From Xanthocytophaga flava (GTDB lineage: Bacteria > Bacteroidota > Bacteroidia > Cytophagales > 172606-1): 64,000 nt of DNA. Of this stretch, positions 17,670 to 27,200 are shown one piece after another (the stretch's first letter is position 1; every line of letters begins with the position of its first letter). The position numbers and the translations under genes are program-made. The notes below the pieces were generated by a model. The model did no database searches. It was not told the origin of the DNA and saw only the letters and a program-made list of their open reading frames with translations. The stretch lies in NCBI GenBank assembly GCA_030068525.1, contig JASJOS010000016.1:186001-250000 (forward strand), given 5' to 3'.

Positions 17670-18165
17670 GTTTATACCTTGGGAAAAAGTTTTTTACACT
17701 ACACTAATGTATTTTTTATATATAAAAAACTGTGCCACGTATACGGAGCAAAGGCGAATAACTGGTTTTTCTATACTGTTTAGTCAGGTAAATATGGTTG
17801 TTTATTTGTAAGTTATTGATTGTGAGGATTAAAAAATGTAAATAAAATATACTCCTTTCTTAGTAATGTGAGATGAAAAAGATAAATAGATTAATGTTAA
17901 ATATCTTCTTCAAGGAATAATTTCTACAGTCTACAAAAATGATTTACTCTACATAAGAGCATTTATACATAGATGGGTAAAGTACTGAATGATATCCTAT
18001 CCGATCTGAACAGGATGAAAGTGTACTATGTATTGTGATTTACTATAGGTAAGTTTTGCTAAGTTTATTGTTTTGTATCTACTTTGTAGCTGAGTATATA
18101 TCTTTTTCTGATACAGAAGCTTTTAACTGTCTAACCAGAGTTTTTGTATCAATTTCTGATCCTTT
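17670..18165. other. Intergenic region upstream of the MFS operon
   Basis: This AT-rich gap lies between a divergent hypothetical gene and the MFS gene. Near 18048-18090 there are several TTTG motifs with TA a few bases before them, but none fits the TAnnTTTG consensus exactly. No RNA gene or convincing small frame is seen. Confidence 0.4.
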
Positions 18166-19542
18166 ATGTCTTTATCTGCCAGAAGTGACTATGATGCGTA
18201 TGTTGTTTTGCGCAATCATGACTTTAGATTATTTCTTGCCATGCGGTTCTTTTTAACCTTAGGAATTCAGATTCAAGGTACTGTTGTTGGCTGGCAAATA
18301 TATGAAATGACAAAAGATCCCCTTTCTCTGGGACTTATAGGACTAACAGAAGCAATTCCATTTATGGCTCTTATTTTATATGGAGGACATCTGGCAGATT
18401 TGTATAGTCGGAAAAAACTAATTGTGTATACTCTAATGGGGTATCTGGTGGGGGCGGGACTACTATTTCTATTTACATTACAACCTGGTGACTTCCTTCA
18501 TCAATATGGTACATTTCCTATTTATGCCGTTATCTTTATGACAGGAATTGCCCGTGCCTTCAGTGGCCCGGCAGTAAGTTCTTTCATGCCTGAACTGGTA
18601 GAAAAATCTCAGTATGCGAATGCTGCTACATGGAACAGTACTTTCTGGCAAACTGCTGCTGTTTCAGGACCTGCTTTAGGTGGATTTATTTATGCTATTG
18701 CACAGAAGTGGCTTCCTCATTTTTTTCATTCCAGTAAAACAGCCTCTAATTTTAATTATGGTACAGTAGTCTCCTATGGGGTAGTCGTTTTATTGGTGAT
18801 TGTGTCAATTATCTGTGTATTGTTTATCACTAAGAAGCCAATAGAACATAAAATTACACAAGAGACCTTACAGGAACGTCTTGTGGCTGGGTTGCGCTTT
18901 GTATTTCGGAATCAGATTATCATGGGGGCATTATCATTAGACATGTTTGCCGTATTTTTTGGTGGAGCAGTTGCTCTCTTACCCATATTTGCCGAAAAAA
19001 TTCTAACAGTTGGATCACAGGATTGGGGTATTCTTCAGGACGGTGCCACACGGCTGGGATTGCTTCGGGCTGCACCGTCTGTAGGAGCTGCCGTAATGGG
19101 ATTAGTGCTTGCACATCGACCTCCTCTGTATAATACCGGAAAAAGATTGTTTGGATATGTAGCCGGCTTTGGTTTATGTATGATCTTATTTGCTTTATCT
19201 AAAAATTTCTATTTATCTTTTCTGATATTAATTGTGAGTGGCGCTTTGGATGCTATGAGTGTTGTTATAAGAAGTACTATTCTGCAACTAATGATTCCCT
19301 ATGAAATGAGGGGGAGGGTCTCTGCTGTAAACAGTATTTTTGTTGGGTCATCCAATGAAATTGGTTCTTTTGAATCAGGATTAGCAGCCAAGCTTTTGGG
19401 GCTTGTTCCATCTGTTGTTTTTGGAGGAACTATGACGCTGGGAGTGGTTGGCGTAATGAGCCGCGTACTACCTCAATTACGTGATTTTGAATTAGCTAAG
19501 TATACTGTTTCTGAGATAGATGAAAATAAACAATCTACATGA
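18166..19542 (+). CDS. MFS transporter, EntS/multidrug-exporter-like
   Basis: This 458-residue protein has about 12 transmembrane segments. It carries MFS signatures of the MFS_3 (enterobactin exporter EntS-like) branch: FRLFLAMRFFLTLGIQIQGTVVGWQIYEMT in helix 1, the loop motif GHLADLYSRKK between helices 2 and 3, and GRVSAVNSIFVGSSNEIGSFESG late in the protein. The start at 18166 is the first ATG that leaves a short cytoplasmic N-terminus. Its stop overlaps the next start by four bases (ATGA at 19539-19542), so the transporter and histidine kinase are translationally coupled. An exporter of a siderophore or toxic compound is plausible; the substrate is unknown. Confidence 0.88.
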   Translation: MSLSARSDYDAYVVLRNHDFRLFLAMRFFLTLGIQIQGTVVGWQIYEMTKDPLSLGLIGLTEAIPFMALILYGGHLADLYSRKKLIVYTLMGYLVGAGLLFLFTLQPGDFLHQYGTFPIYAVIFMTGIARAFSGPAVSSFMPELVEKSQYANAATWNSTFWQTAAVSGPALGGFIYAIAQKWLPHFFHSSKTASNFNYGTVVSYGVVVLLVIVSIICVLFITKKPIEHKITQETLQERLVAGLRFVFRNQIIMGALSLDMFAVFFGGAVALLPIFAEKILTVGSQDWGILQDGATRLGLLRAAPSVGAAVMGLVLAHRPPLYNTGKRLFGYVAGFGLCMILFALSKNFYLSFLILIVSGALDAMSVVIRSTILQLMIPYEMRGRVSAVNSIFVGSSNEIGSFESGLAAKLLGLVPSVVFGGTMTLGVVGVMSRVLPQLRDFELAKYTVSEIDENKQST

Positions 19543-21419
19543 GAAGTATTTTTACTTTTAGTAAACTAATAATATTTTGGATTATATATATTGGACATAT
19601 TGATTTATTAAAAGCTACTGATGTCCCTATTGTTTTAACTAATACAAAGGAGTCTGTCAGGATCTATAAGAATCTATCTTATCTGGAAGATGTAAATCAT
19701 GTATTTACCATTGATAGTCTTCTACAGTCCCCTCATTCTTTTTCTTTTACTCCTTTCACAACAGACCGACTCCCTGATCTGGGTTCTACTGCATCTGCCA
19801 TATGGTTAAGGCTCACAGTTGTAAATCAAAGTAACAAAGACTGGGCATTGGAGATTAGCAATCCTTTACTGGAGGAGGTTAACTTTTATAAAACTTCTGG
19901 TGCTACTATTATAAATGAAAGACAGGCCGGCTTTTTTTATCCGGATGCAAAGCAGGATATTAAAAGTAACTTCTACATATTTTCTCTTTTTTCTCCTGAG
20001 TATGCATCGAAAGATACTATCACATGTTATCTACGTATAGTGAATAGTATGCCGATGCAGTTTCCAATGCAGATTGCAACGATCCGAACATTATATGAGG
20101 AAAATCATCCTATCGATGTGGCTAATGGGGTATATCTGGGTATTATACTGGTTATGGTCTTATACAATCTGTTTATATATGCCAGTGTTCGGGATAAGAC
20201 TTATTTGTTTTATGTGGGGTATGTGTTGTGTTCAGGGGTAGTTATCGCTGATTTTCAGGGATATGTATTTAATCTGGTATGGAAACACACGTTTAAGTTG
20301 TTTCCTGTGTTTGATTATGTACCTGTGATGTTGGCTAATATTCTGGGATTGTTGTTTGCCTGGAATTTTCTGGCTACTCCATCCAATACACCCAAAATGC
20401 ATAAAGGAATACAAATATTGTTGATTGGTACTGTATGCGTATTGATCATGGGGTTTGGAATTACAATTTTCAGACTTTCATTCTATAAAGTATGGTGTGA
20501 ACTTGCTATTCAGGTAGTTGTTTTTTGTTCATCTGTGTATATGTTAGGAGTTGGTGCACTTTTGGTTAGCAGAAACAAACGCCCAGCAGTTTTTTATGTA
20601 TTGGCTTGGACAGTTTTCCTAGTAGGTACGATAATTTTTATTCTGCAGATTGATGGTTTTATTCCAAACAATTTTTTTACTGAACATGCTATTCAGATAG
20701 GATCAGCAGTAGAGACTATTTTATTGTCGCTGGCTTTGGCAGATCGGATTAATACATATAAAAAAGAGAGGGAGGATGCACAGCTACAATACATTAAACA
20801 ATTGCAGGAGAATGAACATGTAAGAAATCGTATTGCTCGTGATTTGCACGATGATATTGGATCCACGCTAAGCAGCATTGCCATATTAAGTCAGGTCGCC
20901 AGACAACGGTCACTAAAGTCTGAGTACTCTGGGGATATCCTGGAAAAGATGAGTAACAGTGCGCAGAAGATGATGGACTCTCTGCATGACATAGTATGGA
21001 CAACACAACCTGCCAATGATTCGCTTAACAGCATTACAATACGAATGCGAGAGTTTGCAGGGGAAGTATTAGAGGCAAAAAATATTTTATATGAAATCAG
21101 GGTTGATGAAATTCTATTGCCCTTGAAGTTACCAACTAAGCGGCATTATGACTTTTATATGATTTTTAAAGAATCTATCAACAATGCAGCTAAGTATTCG
21201 GAGGCTACACACATATTGGTAAATCTGGACAAGGTTGATGGTCATCTCAGATTACAGATACAGGACAATGGCAAGGGATTCGATATAGATCAGATAAAGC
21301 CAGGTAATGGACTGAAGAATATGCAGAAAAGAGCTTTTCAACTGGAAGGTAATTTATATCTGTCTTCCAATCTGGGGAAAGGTACTTTTATCGAGATTTC
21401 AATCCCAATCACCCAATGA
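19539..21419 (+). CDS. 7TMR-DISM sensor histidine kinase (HisKA_3/NarX-type output)
   Basis: This 626-residue kinase has an N-terminal membrane helix and an extracytoplasmic 7TMR-DISMED2-type beta domain (about residues 40-180, including AIWLRLTVVNQSNKDWALEI). Seven transmembrane helices follow (about 190-400), then a short coiled coil. Next come a HisKA_3 dimerisation helix with phospho-acceptor His437 (RDLHDDIGSTLSSI), an N box (ESINNAAKYSEA) and a G1 box (QDNGKGFD). DISM sensors bind carbohydrates or other small ligands outside the membrane. The kinase is coupled to the MFS exporter before it and pairs with the NarL-type regulator after it. The ligand is unknown. Confidence 0.92.
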   Translation: MRSIFTFSKLIIFWIIYIGHIDLLKATDVPIVLTNTKESVRIYKNLSYLEDVNHVFTIDSLLQSPHSFSFTPFTTDRLPDLGSTASAIWLRLTVVNQSNKDWALEISNPLLEEVNFYKTSGATIINERQAGFFYPDAKQDIKSNFYIFSLFSPEYASKDTITCYLRIVNSMPMQFPMQIATIRTLYEENHPIDVANGVYLGIILVMVLYNLFIYASVRDKTYLFYVGYVLCSGVVIADFQGYVFNLVWKHTFKLFPVFDYVPVMLANILGLLFAWNFLATPSNTPKMHKGIQILLIGTVCVLIMGFGITIFRLSFYKVWCELAIQVVVFCSSVYMLGVGALLVSRNKRPAVFYVLAWTVFLVGTIIFILQIDGFIPNNFFTEHAIQIGSAVETILLSLALADRINTYKKEREDAQLQYIKQLQENEHVRNRIARDLHDDIGSTLSSIAILSQVARQRSLKSEYSGDILEKMSNSAQKMMDSLHDIVWTTQPANDSLNSITIRMREFAGEVLEAKNILYEIRVDEILLPLKLPTKRHYDFYMIFKESINNAAKYSEATHILVNLDKVDGHLRLQIQDNGKGFDIDQIKPGNGLKNMQKRAFQLEGNLYLSSNLGKGTFIEISIPITQ

Positions 21420-21447
21420 TGTGATAGATTGGTAATACGGAGATGTG

Positions 21448-21455
21448 TACTTTTG
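21448..21455 (+). promoter_or_regulatory. Possible internal promoter for the response regulator
   Basis: TACTTTTG matches the TAnnTTTG -7 element about 120 bases before the regulator start; no good TTTG lies 19-20 bp upstream. It could allow regulator expression apart from the exporter-kinase pair. Confidence 0.35.
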
Positions 21456-21575
21456 TAACCACAAACAACTAATTGACCAAGGGTCCAAAGTTTGTGATTT
21501 TGCCTCTCTAATAGAAGAAAGTATATAGTTGATTTTTATCTTTTTATTGTGCTACTGCCGAGTTTATCCACCGCT

Positions 21576-22217
21576 ATGCCTGTTCGTGTCGTTTTATATG
21601 AAGATAACCTGGATTTAAGGGATAGTCTTACCGTTCTTTTGAAAGGGACAGACGGTATTGAATTCATGGATGCATTCCCTAATTGTGAACATGTGATTGC
21701 ACAGATTGGAAAATTGCGGCCAGACTTGATCCTGATGGATATAGATATGCCTGTAGTAAACGGTTTGAGCGGTCTACGGACAGTTAAAAAGCATTTTCCA
21801 GAGATAAATGTACTGATGTTAACTGTCTTTGAAGACAATGAGTATATTTTTGATGCTATTTGTGCGGGTGCAGTTGGTTATCTTTTAAAGAAGACACCTC
21901 CTGCACGTTTGATTGAAGCTATACATGAAGCCCAAAGTGGAGGTGCCCCTATGACATCAAGTATTGCCCGGAAGGTATTACAGATGTTTCCACAGACTCC
22001 TGTCAAAAATGAGGTAGATAATCCACATAATCTCACAGATAGGGAAAGAGAAATACTGGCTTTACTGGTCAAAGGCAATAGCTATAAAATGATTGCTGCC
22101 GCTTGTTCTATTAGCCTGGATACAGTGCGGTCTCATATCAAGAAAATTTATGAGAAGCTACATGTGCATTCTCAAACTGAAGCAGTTGCAAAAGCAATTC
22201 AACAACGACTTGTGTAG
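21576..22217 (+). CDS. NarL/FixJ-type response regulator
   Basis: This 213-residue regulator has a receiver domain (VVLYEDNLDLRDSL, phospho-acceptor Asp55 in LILMDIDMP, the switch residues in MLTVFEDNEYIFDAI, and the conserved Lys in YLLKKTP). A LuxR/GerE helix-turn-helix follows near the C-terminus (LTDREREILALLVKGNSYKMIA, then LDTVRSHIKKIYEKLHVHSQ). I prefer ATG 21576 (MPVRVVLYED) to the GTG at 21549, because family members begin just before the first beta-strand. It almost certainly receives phosphate from the HisKA_3 kinase encoded immediately upstream, and probably controls the exporter gene. Confidence 0.92.
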   Translation: MPVRVVLYEDNLDLRDSLTVLLKGTDGIEFMDAFPNCEHVIAQIGKLRPDLILMDIDMPVVNGLSGLRTVKKHFPEINVLMLTVFEDNEYIFDAICAGAVGYLLKKTPPARLIEAIHEAQSGGAPMTSSIARKVLQMFPQTPVKNEVDNPHNLTDREREILALLVKGNSYKMIAAACSISLDTVRSHIKKIYEKLHVHSQTEAVAKAIQQRLV

Positions 22218-22586
22218 ATTCGTACAGTTTTTATTTTGTTCTGCGCAATATTATCCCCTTCTTTATATCCTCATTTATTACATATTAGGCAAAAGTATAT
22301 TGCTGTCAGCCAATATACTCATTGGCTCAAGTTAAGAGTTATAGTATGTTATAATATCACCCGAATATGTGATTGACAGCCAGTAATTTTTGTTTTTGTT
22401 TTGTATTGTGCATGAAGGCGTTCAATTACCAGAACTATATCTGTATTCAGGATTTGCATTTGAGTTTGTTTATATAATGTTAATAAAAGTAAAAAAAACT
22501 TACATAGATCGGTTACATCTGTTGACGCTTTTTTTACCAACCTGCATAAGCTATTTATCAAACACTCATTTCACTACACAAAAACT
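22218..22586. other. Intergenic region upstream of the sigma factor gene
   Basis: AT-rich, with no terminator of clear quality after the response regulator and no small gene that I can support. Two short frames here (22093-22335 and 22390-22590) run through the neighbouring genes in the wrong frame and are not called. Confidence 0.4.
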
Positions 22587-23171
22587 ATGACCAGCCAACA
22601 AACCCTCTCAATAACAACAGAAGTTGAACCGAGTTCTATGGACCTTCAATACTGGGATCAGTTCTATGTCTCACACAGAAGCGAATTCTTAAAATGGGCA
22701 TACAAACACTATCATTTACTTCCTGAAGAAGCAGTAGATGTTTATCAGGATGCTATTGTGATTCTGTATGAGAATGCCACAAGTGGTAAACTGGACCATC
22801 TGCAATGTAGTGTGAAGACCTATTTCTTTGGAATTGCAAAGAATCTTATCAGTACATACCTGAAAAAGAAAATCAAGGAAAAAGAAAAATATGAAAAACT
22901 ACCTGAAAATCTGAGTTTGCTGGAATCATTGGCTGTGACAGAACGTAACAATGACTGGATGGAATATTCTATTGAAGTAGTCGGAGATGCCATTAAAAAG
23001 CTATCAGGCAAGGGACAGGCTATTTTGCATCTGTTCTATTATGAAAAAATGTCTCTTAAGGAGATCACACAGGTATTGGGTTATAAGAGTGAGGATGTGG
23101 TAAAAACTACTAAGATGCGTTATATGAAGATTTTGAGAGAAATTATAGAATCAGAAATTCAATATTCATAA
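22587..23171 (+). CDS. RNA polymerase sigma-70 family (ECF-like) factor
   Basis: This 194-residue protein has a sigma region 2 (WAYKHYHLLPEEAVDVYQDAIVILYENA, then VKTYFFGIAKNLISTYLKKK) and a region 4 helix-turn-helix (KLSGKGQAILHLFYYEKMSLKEITQVLGYKSEDVVKTTKMRYMKILREII). A lysine/glutamate-rich linker separates them, and there is no region 1.1 or 3, as in ECF factors. No anti-sigma factor gene is next to it; the following gene encodes an exported protein and then the giant adhesin. It may direct transcription of that surface locus, which is an inference from position only. Confidence 0.88.
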   Translation: MTSQQTLSITTEVEPSSMDLQYWDQFYVSHRSEFLKWAYKHYHLLPEEAVDVYQDAIVILYENATSGKLDHLQCSVKTYFFGIAKNLISTYLKKKIKEKEKYEKLPENLSLLESLAVTERNNDWMEYSIEVVGDAIKKLSGKGQAILHLFYYEKMSLKEITQVLGYKSEDVVKTTKMRYMKILREIIESEIQYS

Positions 23172-23267
23172 ATAATCCCGAAAAAGAGAATAGTTGTACT
23201 GCTCATATAGGATTTGGTCGAAAACACAAATTCAGCTTGGGTTGTATTTAGTGAATTTTATTACATT

Positions 23268-23309
23268 TGGTAGCTTAAGCGAAAGGCAACGTCGATCGTT
23301 TAGCTACCA
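23268..23309 (+). terminator. Hairpin terminator after the sigma factor gene
   Basis: An 8-bp perfect outer stem (23268-23275 with 23302-23309), extended imperfectly inward, is followed by TTTTTATTTTA. It lies about 100 bases past the sigma stop codon, so the exported-protein gene downstream probably has its own promoter. Confidence 0.6.
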
Positions 23310-23478
23310 TTTTTATTTTAGTTAGTGCTTACATAAGCCTTTGTTGTTGAGAAAATTAAATAAAGATATGTTTTGTGTTGGCCTTTCCAATATCAAACAA
23401 ACGGATGCGTTTTTATTATAAATGTTACATATATTCTCTAAGTCGTATCAATAATCAGCTTTGACTCTGTAATTCCTA

Positions 23479-24216
23479 ATGAGAAAACTCTACTTCCTCA
23501 GTTGCTCCCTTACCTTCTTTCTTGTAGGGTTGAGTGCTTCTGCACAAACAGTCTCTAATATCAGGGCCGAAAGTATTGGTAACCTGGTGATTATATCCTA
23601 TGACCTTACAGGTAGCATCAGTGGGCAATTGTATAGGGTAAGCGTATTTAGCTCAAAAAACGATATGCAGGAAGCTCTCTTATATGTGAGAGGTGATGTT
23701 GGAGAAAATATTGTTCCTGGTAAGAACAAGCGTATTGAATGGGGGGCCAAAAAGGAAATAGGAAATTTTGATGGGGCTTTAAATTTTAAAATAGAGGCCG
23801 TACTGACCTTTTCTCCTATGGTACTGAAAACTCCTTCTAAAGAGACAATTGCCAGAAGAGGGCGTAATTATGAAATTACATGGGTCGGAGGAGTGGAAAA
23901 GGAAAACCTTCAATTAGAACTCTGGAAAGACAGCACCTTACGCTTTATCATAACCCGTACTCCTAATGAGGGAAAGTATACTTGGGAAATTCCAATTGAC
24001 CTTCTACCTGATGATGTCTACAAAATCAGGTTAATGAGTGTAAGTGCTCCTGCTAATTTTCGTTTTAGTGAACCCTTTGAAATAAGACGCAAAATTCCTC
24101 TGGCGTACAAACTTGCTCCTGCTGGTGTACTGGCAGGGGTAGGAATTTACCTTTTGTTACAAAAACCTGCAGAGGAAGAACCTATTGAAATGCCAGAAGG
24201 TCCTCCCAAGAAATAA
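23479..24216 (+). CDS. Exported Kre9/Knh1-like domain protein with C-terminal membrane segment
   Basis: This 245-residue protein has a signal peptide (residues 1-22, ending SASAQ). A first beta-domain covers about residues 25-115. A second domain resembles the Ser/Thr-rich membrane-anchored Kre9/Knh1 fold (ITWVGGVEKENLQLELWKDS, GKYTWEIP, YKIRLMSVS, FRFSEPFEI). A hydrophobic helix (LAPAGVLAGVGIYLLL) and a short Glu/Pro-rich tail end it. The giant adhesin gene begins 60 bp downstream in the same direction, so the two are probably co-transcribed. Its role is unknown. Anchoring or assembly of the adhesin is a hypothesis based on position. Confidence 0.75.
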   Translation: MRKLYFLSCSLTFFLVGLSASAQTVSNIRAESIGNLVIISYDLTGSISGQLYRVSVFSSKNDMQEALLYVRGDVGENIVPGKNKRIEWGAKKEIGNFDGALNFKIEAVLTFSPMVLKTPSKETIARRGRNYEITWVGGVEKENLQLELWKDSTLRFIITRTPNEGKYTWEIPIDLLPDDVYKIRLMSVSAPANFRFSEPFEIRRKIPLAYKLAPAGVLAGVGIYLLLQKPAEEEPIEMPEGPPKK

Positions 24217-24276
24217 CATACGAGTCTCGTTATAAAAATCTGATCAGAATCTATTGCCAGGCCATGGCAGCAACCT

Positions 24277-27200
24277 ATGAAAAAATATTTACTACCTATA
24301 TTAATTTTGGTTTTGAGCTATATACCAGCTTTGGCTCAAAAACCAGTTGTTTCAACCTATAGTCCTGCTAATGGTGCTACCAATGTACAGACTTCTCAAA
24401 ATCTGGTATTGACCTTCAATACTACAATGAAAAAAGGAAGTAGTGGGAAGGTTATACTATATAATGGTTCTACCAAGGTAGATAGCGTTGATGTACTCTC
24501 TTCTGCAGTTACTATATCTGGTTCTCAGGTTACCATTAATCCTGTCAATGATTTACCTAAAGGACAAACAATTGCTGTACAAATTACAGCTGGGGCATTC
24601 CTAAGTACTGTAGATTCTGTTTATGCAGGTATTACAGATTCTAATACCTGGAAGTTTACTACTGATGGAACCAACCCTGCTGCTGTAACTTTTACTCCTG
24701 CAAATAGTTCAGTTAACGCTGCTGTAGATGCTAATCTACGTATCGTTTTCAGTGAAAAGATTCGTAAGGGTACAGGTACTATTACTATCGGTCGACAGAT
24801 ATTATTGTTAAATCAGACGCTGGAAACAATCAATATCGCTACTGCCCCAGATTCAGTGGTGAGTATTGTAAATGATAGTATTCTGGTAATTAACCCTCTG
24901 AATAATTTCCCATCACTGGCTCAAATTACTGTTGGAATTCCTGCTAGTGCAATTCAGGACTTATCCGGTAATTCCTATTCCGGGCTTTCAGGTTTGCAAT
25001 GGACTTTTCTGATTGTAGATATTACTTCTCCTGGAAGATTGACCTATACTCCCAAAAATGGAGCAACTAATGTTGCCGGAACAGCTAACCTGATTTTATC
25101 TTTTGATGAAAAGGTTAAAAAAGGGACAGGCAATATTGTCATTCGTAATGGAGCTGCTATTGTTGAAACAATTAATGTTGCTAGTGCCCCTTCAACAGTT
25201 CTTTCTATCACAGACAGTATTGTTACAATTAATCCTGTTAACAATCTGCCTGCAGCTGGAAATATTACAGTGACAATTCCTTCTGGTGCTTTTTCAGATT
25301 TGGCAGGTAATAATTATGGGGGTAATTTACTGGATAGTTGGAGCTTTACAATAGATAATACAGTTCCTGCTTTGGTTGCTGGAAGTTTGTTTCCTGCTAA
25401 TAGTGCAACCAATGTTTCCTCTAATGCTAATCTTACTTTCAGACTTTCGGAGAAGGTACAAAAAGGAACCGGTAATATTGTTATAAAAAACGGAGCGACA
25501 ACTGTTGAAACTATCGCAGTAACTGCTTCGAATGTAACTATTGCCAATGACAGCATCATCACAATTAATCCTGCCACTGATTTTCCATCTTCTGGAAATA
25601 TAAGTATAACACTAGAAGCTGGAACATTTGAAGATCTAAGCGGAAATAAGTTTGCTGGCATTTCTACTTGGGCGTTCCAGGTCGCAGATATTGTGGCTCC
25701 TACTCTGATCGCTTCTAGTTTGTCTCCTGCAAACAATGCTACTAATGTAGCGGCTAACTCTAATCTGGTTTTTCGTTTGTCAAAAAAAGTACAGAAAGGA
25801 ACTGGCAACATTGTCATCAGAAATGGATCAACTGTGGTTGAGACCATAGCAGTAACTGCATCGAATGTGACAATCACTAACGATAGTATTGTAACTATCA
25901 ATCCAGCCAATGCTTTCCCATCCTCTGGAAATATGAGTGTAAGCATTGGGGCAAATACATTTGAAGATTTGAGTGGGAACAAATTCGCTGGTTTTTCAAG
26001 CTGGTCATTTCAGGCTGCTGATATTATCGCACCTACTTTAGTAACTAATAGTTATAGTCCTGCTAATGGAGCTACAAGTGTGGCTGCTGATGCCAATCTA
26101 GTTTTCAGACTTTCCGAAAAGGTACAGAAAGGAACAGGCAACATTGTCATCAAACAAGGTAGCACAGTGTTGGAAACTATTGCGGTAACAAGTGCATTGG
26201 TCACAATTTCTAATGACAGTATTGTGACGATTAATCCTGTGAACAACTTTCCATCTTCAGGCAGTGTAAGTGTTGAAATTGCTGCTAACACATTTGAGGA
26301 TGTAAGTGGAAATAAATTTGCAGGTAATACTGCTGCTATTTGGACTTTCCAATCTGCACTTGTAGACGCTACCATTCCTGTCATTGTAGCAGGCAGTTAC
26401 TATCCGGCACAAAATGCAACAGGTATTCCAGTAGATACAATTCTCAGATTCCGTTTCAGTGAAAAAGTAAAAAAAGGAGCAGGAAAAATAACGATTCTTA
26501 GTGGTACAACTGTTTACGAAACCATCAATGTCACTGATCCGATTGTAACCATTACCAATGACAGTCTGATTGCCATCAATCCAATCAATAATTTTCCTTC
26601 ACTGGCTAAGATTTCTCTTGTTTTAGATGCTGGATCATTCCAGGATCTGGCAGGTAATGCCTATGCTGGCAATAGTGCTTCTGCCTGGAGTTTTCAAACA
26701 AAAGATGTTCTGCCACCTAATCGCTTGAGTTACACTCCAAGAGTAGGAGCAACCAATGTACTGGCAAGCTCAAATCTGATTTTATCTTTTGATGAGAAAG
26801 TTAAGAAGGGAACCGGAAATATTGTCATTCGCAATGGGACCACTACAGTAGAAACAATCAATGTAGCCAGTGCTCCTTCAACTGTATTAACTATCACAGA
26901 TAGCATTGTGACGATTAATCCTGTTAACAATCTGCCTGCGGCTGGAAATATTACAGTGACAATTGCTTCTGGTGCTTTTTCAGATCTGACAGGCAATGTT
27001 TATGGTGGCAATAGTTCAGATACATGGAGCTTTACAGTAGATAATACGGTTCCTGCTTTAGTAACTAACAGTTTGTCTCCATCCAACAATGCTACCAAAG
27101 TAGCTGTTAATGCTAATCTGGTTTTTAGACTCTCTGAAAAAGTGCAAAAAGGCACAGGAAATATTGTCATCAAACAAGGTAGCACAGTGTTGGAAACCAT

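Noticed and set aside
18056-18256. 66-codon frame overlapping the MFS start
   Set aside because: It overlaps the transporter in another frame and has no family pattern; a true upstream gene would also conflict with the promoter region.
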